Shown here piece after piece: positions 18,117 through 27,156 of a DNA stretch of 64,000 nucleotides. The stretch comes from Pantanalinema sp. GBBB05 (lineage in GTDB: Bacteria > Cyanobacteriota > Cyanobacteriia > Leptolyngbyales > Leptolyngbyaceae). The notes below the pieces were generated by a model that made no database searches, had not been told where the DNA came from, and was given only the letters and a program-made list of their open reading frames with translations. The DNA is taken from contig VRZD01000003.1 in the NCBI GenBank assembly GCA_016743235.1, forward strand, positions 248,001-312,000. The letters are read 5' to 3'. How positions within the stretch are numbered: the first letter of the stretch is position 1; each line of letters begins with the position of its first letter. Made by a program: the position numbers and the translations under genes.

Positions 18117-20234
18117 ATGACATCCTCTTCAATTCGCTTCCTCATGTGTTCGCCCGATCACTACGACGTGGATTATGTGATTAATCCCTGGATGGAGGGC
18201 AATATCCATAAGTCATCCCGCGATCGAGCCGCCGAGCAATGGCAGGGGTTGTTTCAGATCCTCAAAGAGCGCGCCGTTGTCGATTTGGTCAAGCCAGAGC
18301 GGGGTGTCCCGGATATGGTATTCACGGCCAACGCCGGGCTTGTATTAGGAGATGATGTCGTGCTGAGCCGCTTCTATCACAAAGAGCGGCAGGGCGAGGA
18401 ACCCTTCTTCAAGCAGTGGTTTCTGGAACAAGGCTACACCGTGCATGAGTTACCCAAAGATTTGCCTTTTGAGGGAGCTGGGGATGCCTTACTCGATCGT
18501 GAAGGACGCTGGCTGTGGGCAGGCTACGGATTTCGCTCCGAATTAGATTCCCATCCATACTTAGCCAAGTGGCTAGATATTGAAGTCCTCTCGCTGCGGT
18601 TAATGGACGATCGCTTCTATCATCTCGATACCTGCTTCTGCCCGTTAACCGGTGGGTATCTGCTGTACTATCCTCCTGCCTTCGACTCTTATTCCAATCG
18701 CCTGATTGAAATGCGGGTACCAGAAGCCAAGCGGATTGCCGTCAGCGAAGCAGATGCCGTCAAGTTTGCTTGTAATGCCGTCAATGTCAATCACACCGTC
18801 ATTTTGAATAAAGCCACCGATGACCTGAAGCACCGATTGGCAGCCGCTGGCTTTGAAGTCGTCGAAACTCCTCTGACTGAATTTCTCAAAGCTGGTGGAG
18901 CTGCGAAGTGCTTAACTCTCCGGGTGACGGAACCCGTTCGGGCAGAAGTTCATGCCAGTGCGGCGATCGAAAGCCGAGTGGTCCGCATGGAAGGTCACCT
19001 GCTGGATGCGGGCTTAATCAATCAAGCGCTAGATCTGGTTGTGGAAGGTGGTGGTAGCTTCCAGGTGCTTAATTTTAATCTGGGCGAACAACGGCAAAGT
19101 ACCTCATCGGCAGAAGTGAAAGTGACTGCACCATCCCATGATGTGATGGAAACGATCGTGTCACAACTGATCGATTTAGGAGCGGTCGCCCGTCCCCAAG
19201 AGGTCTGTGATACCAATCTGGAAACCGTCACTCTGGCAGGGGTGGCTCCCGATGATTTCTACGTCACCACGATTTACCCCACTGAAGTTCGGGTGAAATG
19301 TGAATGGGTGAAAGTGCGCAATCAGCGGATGGATGCCGCGATCGTCGTTCACGATACTCCCACTGGAATTACAGCCGAATGTAAGCTGCTGCGGGATTTA
19401 CAAGTTGGTGAGCAAGTGATTGTGGGGATTGAAGGCATCCGCACCATCCGGAAAACTGAATCTCGCGAACACCGCAATACTCAAGAATTCAGCTTCATGG
19501 GAGCGGGAGTTTCTAGCGAACGTCGAGTGGAACTGGTGGTCGAACAAATTGCCTGGGAGCTGCGCCAAATCCGCGATCGCGGTGGCAAAGTTGTGGTGAC
19601 CGCTGGTCCCGTCGTCATCCATACCGGCGGTGGCGAACACTTGGCAAAACTAATTCGTGATGGCTACGTCCAAGCCCTCTTGGGGGGTAACGCGATCGCC
19701 GTGCATGACATCGAACAATCCATGATGGGCACTTCCCTCGGGGTCGATATGAAACGGGGAGTGTCGGTTCGAGGCGGTCACCGTCACCATCTGAAGGTGA
19801 TTAACACAATTCGTCGATGTGGCACGATCGCGGATGCAGTCCACCAGGGAGTGCTCACCAATGGCATTTTCTATGAATGTGTCCAACATCATGTGCCGTT
19901 TTCACTCGCCGGTTCCATTCGGGATGATGGTCCTTTACCCGACACTCAAATGGATCTGTTAAAAGCGCAGGCAGATTACTCCCGCTTAATTCAAGGAGCA
20001 GATTTGATCCTGATGCTATCCTCTATGCTGCATTCGATCGGTGTAGGTAACATGACTCCGGCAGGCGTGAAGATGGTCTGTGTAGACATTAATCCTGCCG
20101 TAGTTACTAAGTTGAGCGATCGGGGTTCAGTCGAATCCGTTGGGGTCGTCACGGATGTGGGCTTATTCCTCAGTTTGATGGTGCAACAACTGGAAAAACT
20201 CACTAGTCCCTATCACCTCGCGCAAATGGTGTAA
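18117..20234 (+). CDS. argZ: Bifunctional arginine dihydrolase / ornithine cyclodeaminase (ArgZ/AgrE family)
   Basis: 705 residues. N-terminal ~280 residues are a guanidine-group hydrolase of the beta/alpha propeller fold: FLMCSPDHYDVDYVINPWM, DMVFTANAGLVLGDDVVLSR, FEGAGDALLD, FYHLDTCFCPLTGGYLL, and the nucleophile in GGAAKCLTLRV, Cys265. In cyanobacteria these enzymes convert arginine to ornithine, ammonia and CO2. The C-terminal ~400 residues (the LOR/SDH-like part, with GGGEHLAKLIRDGYVQALLGG and MTPAGVKMVCVDINPAVVTK) carry ornithine cyclodeaminase activity giving proline in the Anabaena homologue. Role: arginine and cyanophycin nitrogen mobilisation. Monocistronic, ended by a very strong terminator. 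I saw no NtcA box in the 270 bp upstream. Confidence 0.93.
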   Translation: MTSSSIRFLMCSPDHYDVDYVINPWMEGNIHKSSRDRAAEQWQGLFQILKERAVVDLVKPERGVPDMVFTANAGLVLGDDVVLSRFYHKERQGEEPFFKQWFLEQGYTVHELPKDLPFEGAGDALLDREGRWLWAGYGFRSELDSHPYLAKWLDIEVLSLRLMDDRFYHLDTCFCPLTGGYLLYYPPAFDSYSNRLIEMRVPEAKRIAVSEADAVKFACNAVNVNHTVILNKATDDLKHRLAAAGFEVVETPLTEFLKAGGAAKCLTLRVTEPVRAEVHASAAIESRVVRMEGHLLDAGLINQALDLVVEGGGSFQVLNFNLGEQRQSTSSAEVKVTAPSHDVMETIVSQLIDLGAVARPQEVCDTNLETVTLAGVAPDDFYVTTIYPTEVRVKCEWVKVRNQRMDAAIVVHDTPTGITAECKLLRDLQVGEQVIVGIEGIRTIRKTESREHRNTQEFSFMGAGVSSERRVELVVEQIAWELRQIRDRGGKVVVTAGPVVIHTGGGEHLAKLIRDGYVQALLGGNAIAVHDIEQSMMGTSLGVDMKRGVSVRGGHRHHLKVINTIRRCGTIADAVHQGVLTNGIFYECVQHHVPFSLAGSIRDDGPLPDTQMDLLKAQADYSRLIQGADLILMLSSMLHSIGVGNMTPAGVKMVCVDINPAVVTKLSDRGSVESVGVVTDVGLFLSLMVQQLEKLTSPYHLAQMV

Positions 20235-20271
20235 TCCCAACGTTTGCCGTAGCCATAGGGCAGATGGTGTG

Positions 20272-20312
20272 AAAAAAGGGGGCAATGCACTTGGTTCATT
20301 GCCCCCTTTTTT
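20272..20312 (+). terminator. Strong intrinsic terminator after argZ
   Basis: Perfect 16-bp stem: left arm 20272-20287 (six A, five G, CAATG), 9-nt loop 20288-20296, right arm 20297-20312 (CATTG, five C, six T). Because A and T tracts flank the GC core symmetrically, it can terminate both argZ and the convergent htrA gene. Confidence 0.92.
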
Positions 20313-20401
20313 CCTAACGCCGTGGCATTAATGTTGATCTAAGAAGAGTTTCACCGGTTTTACTTCATCATCAAACTGCTTAACCCTCGCCTGCAATCAA
20401 C

Positions 20402-21595
20402 TTAGCCAGCGGTTTCTAATTCGGCTGTGCGAATTGAAAGTTGTCGGGATTGATTGCCGCGCTGCACTTTCACCTGTAATGCCTGACCAATTTGGCTATT
20501 TTCTACTAGTCGTTGTAACTGATCAGCCGTCGTCACAGCTTGACCATCAATTTGGGTGATCACATCGCCTCGGCGTAATCCTGCCGTAGCCGCAGGTGTG
20601 TTAGGTAGAACCTTCACAACAATGACACCGTTGATTTCCGGCACCATGAAAGCTGAGTTGGGATCAGAATTATTCTGCTCCGCTAACTCGGGAGTCAGTG
20701 TGGTCATTTGTACTCCCAAGTAAGGATGAGCAATTCTTTCCCCCCGTGCTAACCGATCTTTAATCGACTTGGCTTTATTAATTGGAATCGCAAACCCAAT
20801 CCCCATCGCATCAGCCCGGATCGCCGTATTAATGCCAATCACTTCACCACGATCGTTAAGTAACGGACCACCCGAATTACCTGGGTTAATGGCCGCGTCG
20901 GTTTGGATGAAATCTAATCGCTTATCAGGAATCCCGACTTGGGCACTCGATCGTTTGAGAGTGCTAACAATCCCTAACGTCACCGTGTTGTCTAACCCTA
21001 GAGGATTACCAACCGCGATCGCCCAATCTCCCACCTGCACGTGATCCGAATCGCCTAAGGGCGCCACTGGTAGATCGCCACCATCCACTTTAACCACAGC
21101 CAGATCGCTGACGGTATCTTCACCCTGCACTTTTCCTTCCAGCACTCGCCCATCTTTGAGCGTCACCGTGACGCGATCGGCACCGTCAATCACATGCGCA
21201 TTGGTTAAAATAATCCCACTACGATCGATAATAAACCCTGAACCCTGACCTCGAAGTCGTTGTTCTCGGGGATAAACGTCTTCACCAAAAAACTGCCGGA
21301 AAAAAGGATCCTCAAACATCGGATCAGGATTACTCCGGCGGGTAACCGTTCGTTCGGTATCAATCCGCACTACGGCTGTACCAACCTGATTGACCGCCTT
21401 GGCCACAAAATTTTCTTGCCCAGGCGCCACCACCGCTGGAGCGGGTAACGCACTGACAACCGGTGTAGGTGATTCAGCAACAGCCCAAGCTAGAGCTGGG
21501 GAAAATTCACTCAATGCCAGCAGCATCGCCAGCCCAACGGCGATCGCTCCCTTGACAAACCAAGGCAATGGCAGGACAAAACTTCTCAATCGCAT
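20402..21595 (-). CDS. Deg/HtrA-type serine protease with PDZ domain
   Basis: 397 residues, the HhoA/HhoB/HtrA group of cyanobacteria. N-terminal hydrophobic segment ([23 protein letters not shown]) for export to periplasm or lumen. Trypsin-like domain with the triad His134 ([10 protein letters not shown]), Asp164 (TVSDLAVVK) and Ser241 ([11 protein letters not shown]). C-terminal PDZ domain (about 300-390; [29 protein letters not shown]). Degrades or refolds damaged envelope proteins. Divergent from the InrS-like repressor with 111 bp between. Whether it is HhoA, HhoB or HtrA cannot be settled without a tree. Confidence 0.93.
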   Translation of the reverse strand: MRLRSFVLPLPWFVKGAIAVGLAMLLALSEFSPALAWAVAESPTPVVSALPAPAVVAPGQENFVAKAVNQVGTAVVRIDTERTVTRRSNPDPMFEDPFFRQFFGEDVYPREQRLRGQGSGFIIDRSGIILTNAHVIDGADRVTVTLKDGRVLEGKVQGEDTVSDLAVVKVDGGDLPVAPLGDSDHVQVGDWAIAVGNPLGLDNTVTLGIVSTLKRSSAQVGIPDKRLDFIQTDAAINPGNSGGPLLNDRGEVIGINTAIRADAMGIGFAIPINKAKSIKDRLARGERIAHPYLGVQMTTLTPELAEQNNSDPNSAFMVPEINGVIVVKVLPNTPAATAGLRRGDVITQIDGQAVTTADQLQRLVENSQIGQALQVKVQRGNQSRQLSIRTAELETAG

Positions 21596-21706
21596 GGCAT
21601 GACCCTACGCAATTAAACACAACTCAAGCATGATGTTTTCCTATTGTGACAAAATCTTCTTGACAGAACACTAGGCTAGAATCTTCAAATAGCGTTACCC
21701 ATACAG

Positions 21707-22099
21707 ATGGCAACTTCTGACCTTCCTAGGAATCGAGATCATTTACAGGACAACTTAGATCTGCCAGACGATCGCATGTCCCATCAGCATCAGCATGGAC
21801 ATAGCCATGAATCTGCCGGTCATAACCATGTCCACAGCGAGGAGTCGCTCAAACGAATTGTTAATCGGCTGTCCCGCATTGAGGGTCATATTCGGGGCAT
21901 TAAAGCTATGGTGCAAGAGAGTCGTGCCTGTCCAGATGTATTGGTTCAGGTAGCAGCGGTACGAGGAGCCCTTGATCGGGTGGCCCGGATGATTTTAGAT
22001 GAACATCTCACCCAATGTATTGCGCGGGCAGCAGAAGAGGGCAATATTGAGCTGGAAATTGAGGAACTGAAGACTGCCCTCGATCGCTTTCTGTTGTAG
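21707..22099 (+). CDS. CsoR/RcnR-family metal-sensing repressor (InrS-like)
   Basis: 130 residues. All-helical repressor of the CsoR/RcnR/InrS family, which leaves DNA on binding Cu(I) or Ni(II)/Co(II). Metal ligands Cys75, His100 and Cys104 have the CsoR spacing (25 and 4 residues). A His-rich N-terminal stretch (SHQHQHGHSHESAGHNHVH, 25-43) resembles the Ni sensor InrS. Helix 1 is SLKRIVNRLSRIEGHIRGIK. An ATG at 21776 just before the His stretch is an alternative start. No metal exporter is adjacent; the divergent neighbour is the HtrA-type protease, so the shared 111-bp region is the candidate operator, but I could not identify a G/C-tract palindrome there. Confidence 0.88.
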   Translation: MATSDLPRNRDHLQDNLDLPDDRMSHQHQHGHSHESAGHNHVHSEESLKRIVNRLSRIEGHIRGIKAMVQESRACPDVLVQVAAVRGALDRVARMILDEHLTQCIARAAEEGNIELEIEELKTALDRFLL

Positions 22100-22102
22100 C
22101 GG

Positions 22103-22759
22103 TTATACCGCCGCAAATAATTCTGTAAAGCTGCGCTTTGGAGCCTCCGGTTTTGCGACAATTTCGACCACCTTGTTACGCGCACTCGGTTGAAATAGCG
22201 CTTCCACACAAGTTTCAGCCACCTGGGTGCGAGGAATACTGCCTTCAAACAACGTATCGGCTTGAGACATAATCACCGCACCTGGATCATCAGTATTCTT
22301 CAGCCCACCCGGGCGGACGATCGTGTAGGTTAAGCCACTTTGTTGCAGATATGCCTCAGCTTGCTTCTTCCACACCAGAATTAGAAAAAACAAATTTAGG
22401 GGATGGAAGAATTTAGACACACAAAGTGAGGAGACAAAAACAAACTGTTCAATCCCTTTGGTTTTTGCCGCATCGACTAGATTCTTGGTGCCCTCATAAT
22501 CTGTCCGATAAGGAGCCGTAGGATCAAACCCTGGTTTGGCACCAGTGGCACACAGCACTACCGTACTATCTGCGATCGCTGCCGCTAGAGTACCTGGATC
22601 CAACACATCCCCCACTACTAGCTCAACTTCAGGCGGCAGAATAGCCCGAGCCGCCTCCAAATTTCGGACTAACGCCCGCACAGGAATCCCACGTTTCACT
22701 AAGTGTTGAACGATTCTGCGCCCAGTTTGCCCAGTGGCTCCAGCGACGAATGCTTTCAT
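22103..22759 (-). CDS. Atypical SDR, NAD(P)-binding protein
   Basis: 218 residues. Rossmann fold with the glycine motif VAGATGQTGRRIVQHL at the N-terminus, then ALVRNLEAARAI, VVLCATGAKPG and IVRPGGLKN, the hallmarks of the atypical short-chain dehydrogenases related to Ycf39 and Tic62. A YxxxK catalytic motif is not evident, so it may bind nucleotide without classical dehydrogenase activity. Role is unclear; relatives act in photosystem assembly or chlorophyll metabolism, which is only inference here. Convergent with the repressor gene, stops 4 bp apart. Confidence 0.8.
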   Translation of the reverse strand: MKAFVAGATGQTGRRIVQHLVKRGIPVRALVRNLEAARAILPPEVELVVGDVLDPGTLAAAIADSTVVLCATGAKPGFDPTAPYRTDYEGTKNLVDAAKTKGIEQFVFVSSLCVSKFFHPLNLFFLILVWKKQAEAYLQQSGLTYTIVRPGGLKNTDDPGAVIMSQADTLFEGSIPRTQVAETCVEALFQPSARNKVVEIVAKPEAPKRSFTELFAAV

Positions 22760-23033
22760 CGGCGTTTATCCTCAACGACAGTTCAGTAGATTGGGTAATC
22801 CGTGCCTAGGTTGAATCATTGGCTTCAGTCTGGCAGGATGGATCTAATTCAGATCGTAGTATGTTACTAAGTATTACGACATCGTTCTTGAAGCATAATG
22901 CTGAGCAACGGCATGACCGGAATTGGCGATAGCCTGCATGAATTTTATTGAATGTTCAAGAAAAAAGGTGGGGAGGTGTCTAGCTTTGGGCACTCTAAAC
23001 CTATGCCACTAGCAACAAGTTTCGGAAACTATC

Positions 23034-23837
23034 ATGCAGCCACACGCGACCGATCATCCAGCCGATAAACTTCCCCAGGGCTTGCTGCACACGACTTCCG
23101 TTGTGCCCAGTAGCAGTTATTCACCGACAGAGGAACCCACCCGGAGTGTGATTGAGCCAACCCGCTTTTACAACCGCTTTGTGGACTGTATGGAAATGTA
23201 CGCCGATCGGCAAACTGTGGCGGCATATTTCGATTTGCATCAGGAGTGGTTTCGTCGCTGTGCCCATCCAATGAAAGTCGAGGCGATCGGAGACAACAGC
23301 TATGCTCTGGTGATCGGGCGCTTTGGCTCGTTTGGGTATGAAATTGAACCGAAGATTGGGCTAGACTTACTACCGCAACAAGAAGGAGTCTACCGAATTG
23401 AAACGGTGCCAGTTCCCAACTATGTAGCTCTAGGCTACGACGTAGACTTCCAAGCCTCCATGGAATTGGTAGAACTCCCAACGCATGAAGTGCTTCAGGG
23501 GCAAGCGCGTCCCCAAGGAAAACTGCCAGAGCGGATTACCCGAGTTCAGTGGCAGTTAGATTTAACAGTCATGATTCTGTTTCCTCGCTTTATTCATGCT
23601 TTACCTAAATCGCTGATTCAAACTACGGGCGATCAGGTGTTAGGTCAAGTCGTACGGCAAGTCTCAAATCGGCTAACCCGCAAAGTGCAGGAAGACTTCC
23701 ACAAATCTCAGGGAGTGCCATTGCCGAAACCCCCAAAACGCTGGTTCTTCCGCAAAACCGAGCAAGATCCCAATGTGGTGATTGAACTTCCAGGCGATTT
23801 AGATAGTGAACAATCACCCATGAGCAGCGATCAATGA
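23034..23837 (+). CDS. DUF1997 family protein
   Basis: 267 residues. The central and C-terminal parts (AAYFDLHQEWFRRCAHPMKV, YALVIGRFGSFGYEIEPKIG, GYDVDFQASMELVELP, ERITRVQWQLDLTVMILFPRF, IQTTGDQVLGQVVRQVSNRL) match the DUF1997 family, widespread in cyanobacteria and plastids and of unknown function. N-terminal ~40 residues are Pro/Ser/Thr rich and probably disordered; no membrane segment. The fold is START/SRPBCC-like by inference. The stop at 23835-23837 is followed by the second S1C protease gene 111 bp later on the same strand. Confidence 0.75.
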   Translation: MQPHATDHPADKLPQGLLHTTSVVPSSSYSPTEEPTRSVIEPTRFYNRFVDCMEMYADRQTVAAYFDLHQEWFRRCAHPMKVEAIGDNSYALVIGRFGSFGYEIEPKIGLDLLPQQEGVYRIETVPVPNYVALGYDVDFQASMELVELPTHEVLQGQARPQGKLPERITRVQWQLDLTVMILFPRFIHALPKSLIQTTGDQVLGQVVRQVSNRLTRKVQEDFHKSQGVPLPKPPKRWFFRKTEQDPNVVIELPGDLDSEQSPMSSDQ

Positions 23838-23948
23838 ACAATCACCCTTGATCACCACTCGTCCCTTGTTTTACCGATTGTTTCCGGTTCGCTGATCTGA
23901 GCGGTAGAAAATCAGTAGAATGACCGCAGCTAGTGATCAACTGGCATC

Positions 23949-24944
23949 GTGCGGTGTTCTATTCTCTTTAAGCTTATGCGTCAGTCATTATTGCTGGTGA
24001 TCAGGCTGTCGGCAGTGATGGCAGTCCTGGTAGCCGTGGGGCGTGTCGTTGAGTCGATCGCGACCTCAGATCAACCCGTTCCCCAAATTGCCCTATCCGC
24101 TCAACCGATCGAAACCTCGCTATCACCAGAGCAGCATCCCTTCCTACCTCTGGTTCCAGCTGAAACGCCAGCTCTGTCATCTCCCTCCGCTAGCGCCTCT
24201 CCAGCAATCACTCCAGTTAATCCACCGCGCCCCTCTGCTACCTCACTCGCTCAGGGTCAACCTAAAGCATCCAGCCCATCCCCAGATCTATCCGATACAA
24301 CAATTTATCAACAGGTCACTCCGGCAGTAGTAACAATTTATGTGGGGAGAGAGGTTGGTTCTGGCAGCATTGTCAGTGCCGATGGGTTAGTGATTACCAA
24401 TACGCATGTCGTGCGACGGGCAATGCGGCGGAATGAAGCAGTCACAGTGAAGCTAGCAACGGGGAACGAATATTCCGGGCAGGTGATTGCAACCGATCGC
24501 GCCAATGATTTGGCATTAATCCGGATGACAGCAACAGGGGCGTTGCCTGAAGTGCAGCTAGCCAATCCTGAGGTGGTTCAGGTTGGGCAAACTGTTTATG
24601 CGATCGGGAGTCCGTTTGGGCGGGCAGGAGTGATGACAACCGGTCGATTACTCAGTATCACCAGCAAGGGGGATTTGCAGTCTAGTGTTCAATTGAAACC
24701 AGGGAATTCTGGGGGACCACTCCTAAACACTCAGGGGGAAATGATTGGAGTGAATAAAGGCGTTCGTCCGGCAGGAGAAGACTTTACTCAGATGACGAGT
24801 TTAGCGACCAATGTATTCGTAGCTCGAAACTTTATTGACCAAAATCGGGACAAGATGACCCCGATCTCAGAGCCGCAATTTGTCCCTGGCGGAGGTTTAC
24901 CACCGACCTTACGAGACAAAAAGGTTGATCGAGGCGATCGATAA
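23949..24944 (+). CDS. S1C trypsin-like serine protease without PDZ domain
   Basis: 331 residues from GTG 23949 (ATG 23976, nine codons later, also possible). N-terminal membrane anchor or signal (LLVIRLSAVMAVLVAVG), Pro/Ser/Ala-rich linker to about residue 115, then a trypsin-like domain with His153 (NTHVVRRAM), Asp187 (RANDLALIRM) and Ser254 ([11 protein letters not shown]). It ends about 60 residues after the catalytic Ser with no PDZ domain. Complete triad, so probably active in periplasm or lumen. It resembles the shorter gene at 25564-26322 in domain content and in the sequence YQ..(N/T)PAVVTIY. Confidence 0.87.
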   Translation: MRCSILFKLMRQSLLLVIRLSAVMAVLVAVGRVVESIATSDQPVPQIALSAQPIETSLSPEQHPFLPLVPAETPALSSPSASASPAITPVNPPRPSATSLAQGQPKASSPSPDLSDTTIYQQVTPAVVTIYVGREVGSGSIVSADGLVITNTHVVRRAMRRNEAVTVKLATGNEYSGQVIATDRANDLALIRMTATGALPEVQLANPEVVQVGQTVYAIGSPFGRAGVMTTGRLLSITSKGDLQSSVQLKPGNSGGPLLNTQGEMIGVNKGVRPAGEDFTQMTSLATNVFVARNFIDQNRDKMTPISEPQFVPGGGLPPTLRDKKVDRGDR

Positions 24945-25023
24945 TCTTGATCGAGGACACTCATTACAATTATTTATATCTTTATGCTAACTTTTATGAA
25001 GACCCTTCACGTTCCGCATCCCT

Positions 25024-25494
25024 ATGAGCTTCGTTATCCCCGAATCTGTCAAAGTTTGGAGCCAGTTCTTTCACCCAGCGTTGATGTGGCTGTTATTAGT
25101 AATTTCTAGCTATGCGTTCTATCTGGGGATGAAATCCCGGAAAACTCGGACGGCAACGGCTGAGGTAAGAAAAGAGCTAATTAAAGGCAAATATAACGTT
25201 AAACATTATCAAGTTGGCTCAATCCTGCTAGCACTGATGGTCATAGGGTCGATCGGTGGTATGGCTGTGACTTATATCAACAACGGGAAGTTGTTTGTTG
25301 GTCCCCATCTGATCGCAGGCTTGGGAATGACAGGTTTAATTGCAGCAGCGGCAGCGTTGTCACCATTTATGCAAAAAGGGCAAGATTGGGCACGTTACAC
25401 ACACATTGCCCTCAACATCGCCATGATGGGTCTGTTTGGTTGGCAGGCAATTACAGGAATGGAGATTGTGCAACGGATCATTAGTCGCATGTAG
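25024..25494 (+). CDS. DUF4079 family membrane protein
   Basis: 156 residues with about four hydrophobic helices (HPALMWLLLVISSYAFYLGM, SILLALMVIGSIGGMAVTY, HLIAGLGMTGLIAAAAAL, YTHIALNIAMMGLFGW). The layout and histidines in each helix (HP, KHYQ, GPHL, THIALN) match DUF4079, a cytochrome b561-like cyanobacterial family of unknown function. Membrane location is clear; heme binding is inference. A good terminator follows at 25537-25564. Confidence 0.8.
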   Translation: MSFVIPESVKVWSQFFHPALMWLLLVISSYAFYLGMKSRKTRTATAEVRKELIKGKYNVKHYQVGSILLALMVIGSIGGMAVTYINNGKLFVGPHLIAGLGMTGLIAAAAALSPFMQKGQDWARYTHIALNIAMMGLFGWQAITGMEIVQRIISRM

Positions 25495-25536
25495 TGACCA
25501 AGCGGTTCCATGCCGCGCTCATAATTTACTTGCCTT

Positions 25537-25564
25537 GAGGCGCGGGCTGCCGTGCCTCTTTTTT
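25537..25564 (+). terminator. Terminator after the DUF4079 gene
   Basis: Stem GAGGCGCGG (25537-25545) / CCGTGCCTC (25550-25558) with a GCTG loop and one G-U pair, followed by six T. Its T tract reaches the stop codon of the convergent protease gene. Confidence 0.85.
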
Positions 25565-26322
25565 CATGATTGAATGGTCGAATTTTGCCGTTTATAAATC
25601 ACATCATGCCGCTGAATCAAGGCTTTAGCAGCTTCAATGCTGGTTGCCAGCCCACTCCGATCGGTTAATACTCCTTTATTAATCCCAATCACTTCACCAT
25701 GGCGATTGAGTAAGGGACCACCGGAATTGCCTTCACTCAATAATCCCGCACTCGTTTGTAAGCTGCCATGTTGGGTAAGTCGGGTAAATGTGCCTGTCGT
25801 GAAAACGCCTGATTTCCCCGCGGGACTGCCGATCGCAAACACTAGATCGCCTAATTTCAACTGAGAAGTTGAGGCAAAGGTCACAGTTGGTAAGTGACGT
25901 GATGGACCCCTGAGCTGCAGCAGCGCCAAATCATACCGCAAATCTAAATCAATAACTTTGCCAACAAAACTCTCTCCGTTCGCCGTTTTTATCTTCACTT
26001 CTGGCGCATTTTGGACAACATGCCGATTGGTCAAAACTAAGCCATCTGATCGCACAATACTACCAGCACCGACTCCTTGAGCTGTGTAAATAGTCACCAC
26101 GGCTGGATTAACTCTCTGATAAATCTCATCTGTAGTCAATGGTTGGCGATCAGTACCAGCCGCTAAGGCTTGAGGTTCTGGAGCAAGTTTTGTCGTCGCT
26201 AACTCGCTCGATCGAGTAGACGGCTGCCCCATTGTAAAGACTTTTAGAGTTGCTCCTAGTAGCAATATCAGCCCTATGCTCAGCAACCAGAATTGCCATT
26301 TTCCTAAACGAATTTTAGGCAT
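25564..26322 (-). CDS. S1C trypsin-like serine protease without PDZ domain (second copy)
   Basis: 252 residues. N-terminal membrane segment (FWLLSIGLILLLGATLKVF), short linker, trypsin-like domain with His101 (LTNRHVVQ), Asp131 (RYDLALLQL) and Ser200 ([11 protein letters not shown]). Ends soon after the catalytic Ser; no PDZ domain. Probably a membrane-anchored periplasmic protease. Similar to the gene at 23949-24944 but on the opposite strand, with the DUF4079 gene between them; a diverged paralogue pair is likely. Confidence 0.87.
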   Translation of the reverse strand: MPKIRLGKWQFWLLSIGLILLLGATLKVFTMGQPSTRSSELATTKLAPEPQALAAGTDRQPLTTDEIYQRVNPAVVTIYTAQGVGAGSIVRSDGLVLTNRHVVQNAPEVKIKTANGESFVGKVIDLDLRYDLALLQLRGPSRHLPTVTFASTSQLKLGDLVFAIGSPAGKSGVFTTGTFTRLTQHGSLQTSAGLLSEGNSGGPLLNRHGEVIGINKGVLTDRSGLATSIEAAKALIQRHDVIYKRQNSTIQS

Positions 26323-26544
26323 CCTTTCTTAAAACCTTAAACCACACTGTGATCTGAATTCCTGCATCCTGGACTCAATGAAACTCACCAGGATCACCAT
26401 GCTGCCCAAATTTTACCTGCGTTGACTCGAACTATAGGATCTAAACCAACTGAAAAACCATTTCCGGCGGTTGGTTAGATAGGGTAGCTGCTATTATCTC
26501 GCTTACGGCATGGTAGTAGGAAGCATTGCAACAAGGAGTGTGCT

Positions 26545-27156
26545 GTGAATCAGTCGATCGCGTTACTCATAATTTGCACTGGATTAGGTCTGAGTTTAGG
26601 TTTAAACGGCTGTAACTCAACCTCTTCTCAATCGTCTCCTCCTGTAGCTCCGGCTACTTCGAGTTCAGCCAAACCCGCCGCTTCCCCCGTCCCACCGACA
26701 TCATCTAAACCACCTCTTACCGTCGCTAAACTGAAAAATGCTGAGTATTATATTTTGGCGAAAGGTCCGATCAAACTGACAGATGGCAAGTATGAGGATC
26801 CTGAGAGTAAGCGTAGCTTTGTAATGGATGAGGTCGTTACTTACGGCGACTTAAATCAAGATGGCATCAAGGATGCGGCAACATCAATTAAAGTCACAGT
26901 CCCCAACTCTGGTGATTTTTCTTACCTGGTTGCAGTGGTTAACCAAGCTGGTAATCCTAAACACATTTCAGCAGAGTTTTTAGGTCCACGGGTCAGAGTG
27001 AAAACATTGGAAATTAAGCACGATCGCACGATCGCAGCGACCATGGAGCAATATCAACCGAACGATCCAGCCTGTTGTCCTAGCGTGAAAATTACTAGCA
27101 CTTACAAGTTAAAAGACCTACCAACAGCCACTACAGCAACACCCACCAAAAAATAA
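26545..27156 (+). CDS. Lipoprotein of unknown function
   Basis: 203 residues, GTG start with a good ribosome-binding site AAGGAG (26533-26538). Lipobox LNGC at about residues 20-23, so a lipid-anchored exported protein. A Ser/Pro-rich linker leads to a globular domain of about 135 residues with the motif VVTYGDLNQDGIKDAATSI, whose DxNxDG core resembles an EF-hand-like or FG-GAP-type calcium loop, and a Cys pair in DPACCPSVKI. Conserved in many cyanobacteria in my judgement, but function unknown. Confidence 0.7.
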   Translation: MNQSIALLIICTGLGLSLGLNGCNSTSSQSSPPVAPATSSSAKPAASPVPPTSSKPPLTVAKLKNAEYYILAKGPIKLTDGKYEDPESKRSFVMDEVVTYGDLNQDGIKDAATSIKVTVPNSGDFSYLVAVVNQAGNPKHISAEFLGPRVRVKTLEIKHDRTIAATMEQYQPNDPACCPSVKITSTYKLKDLPTATTATPTKK

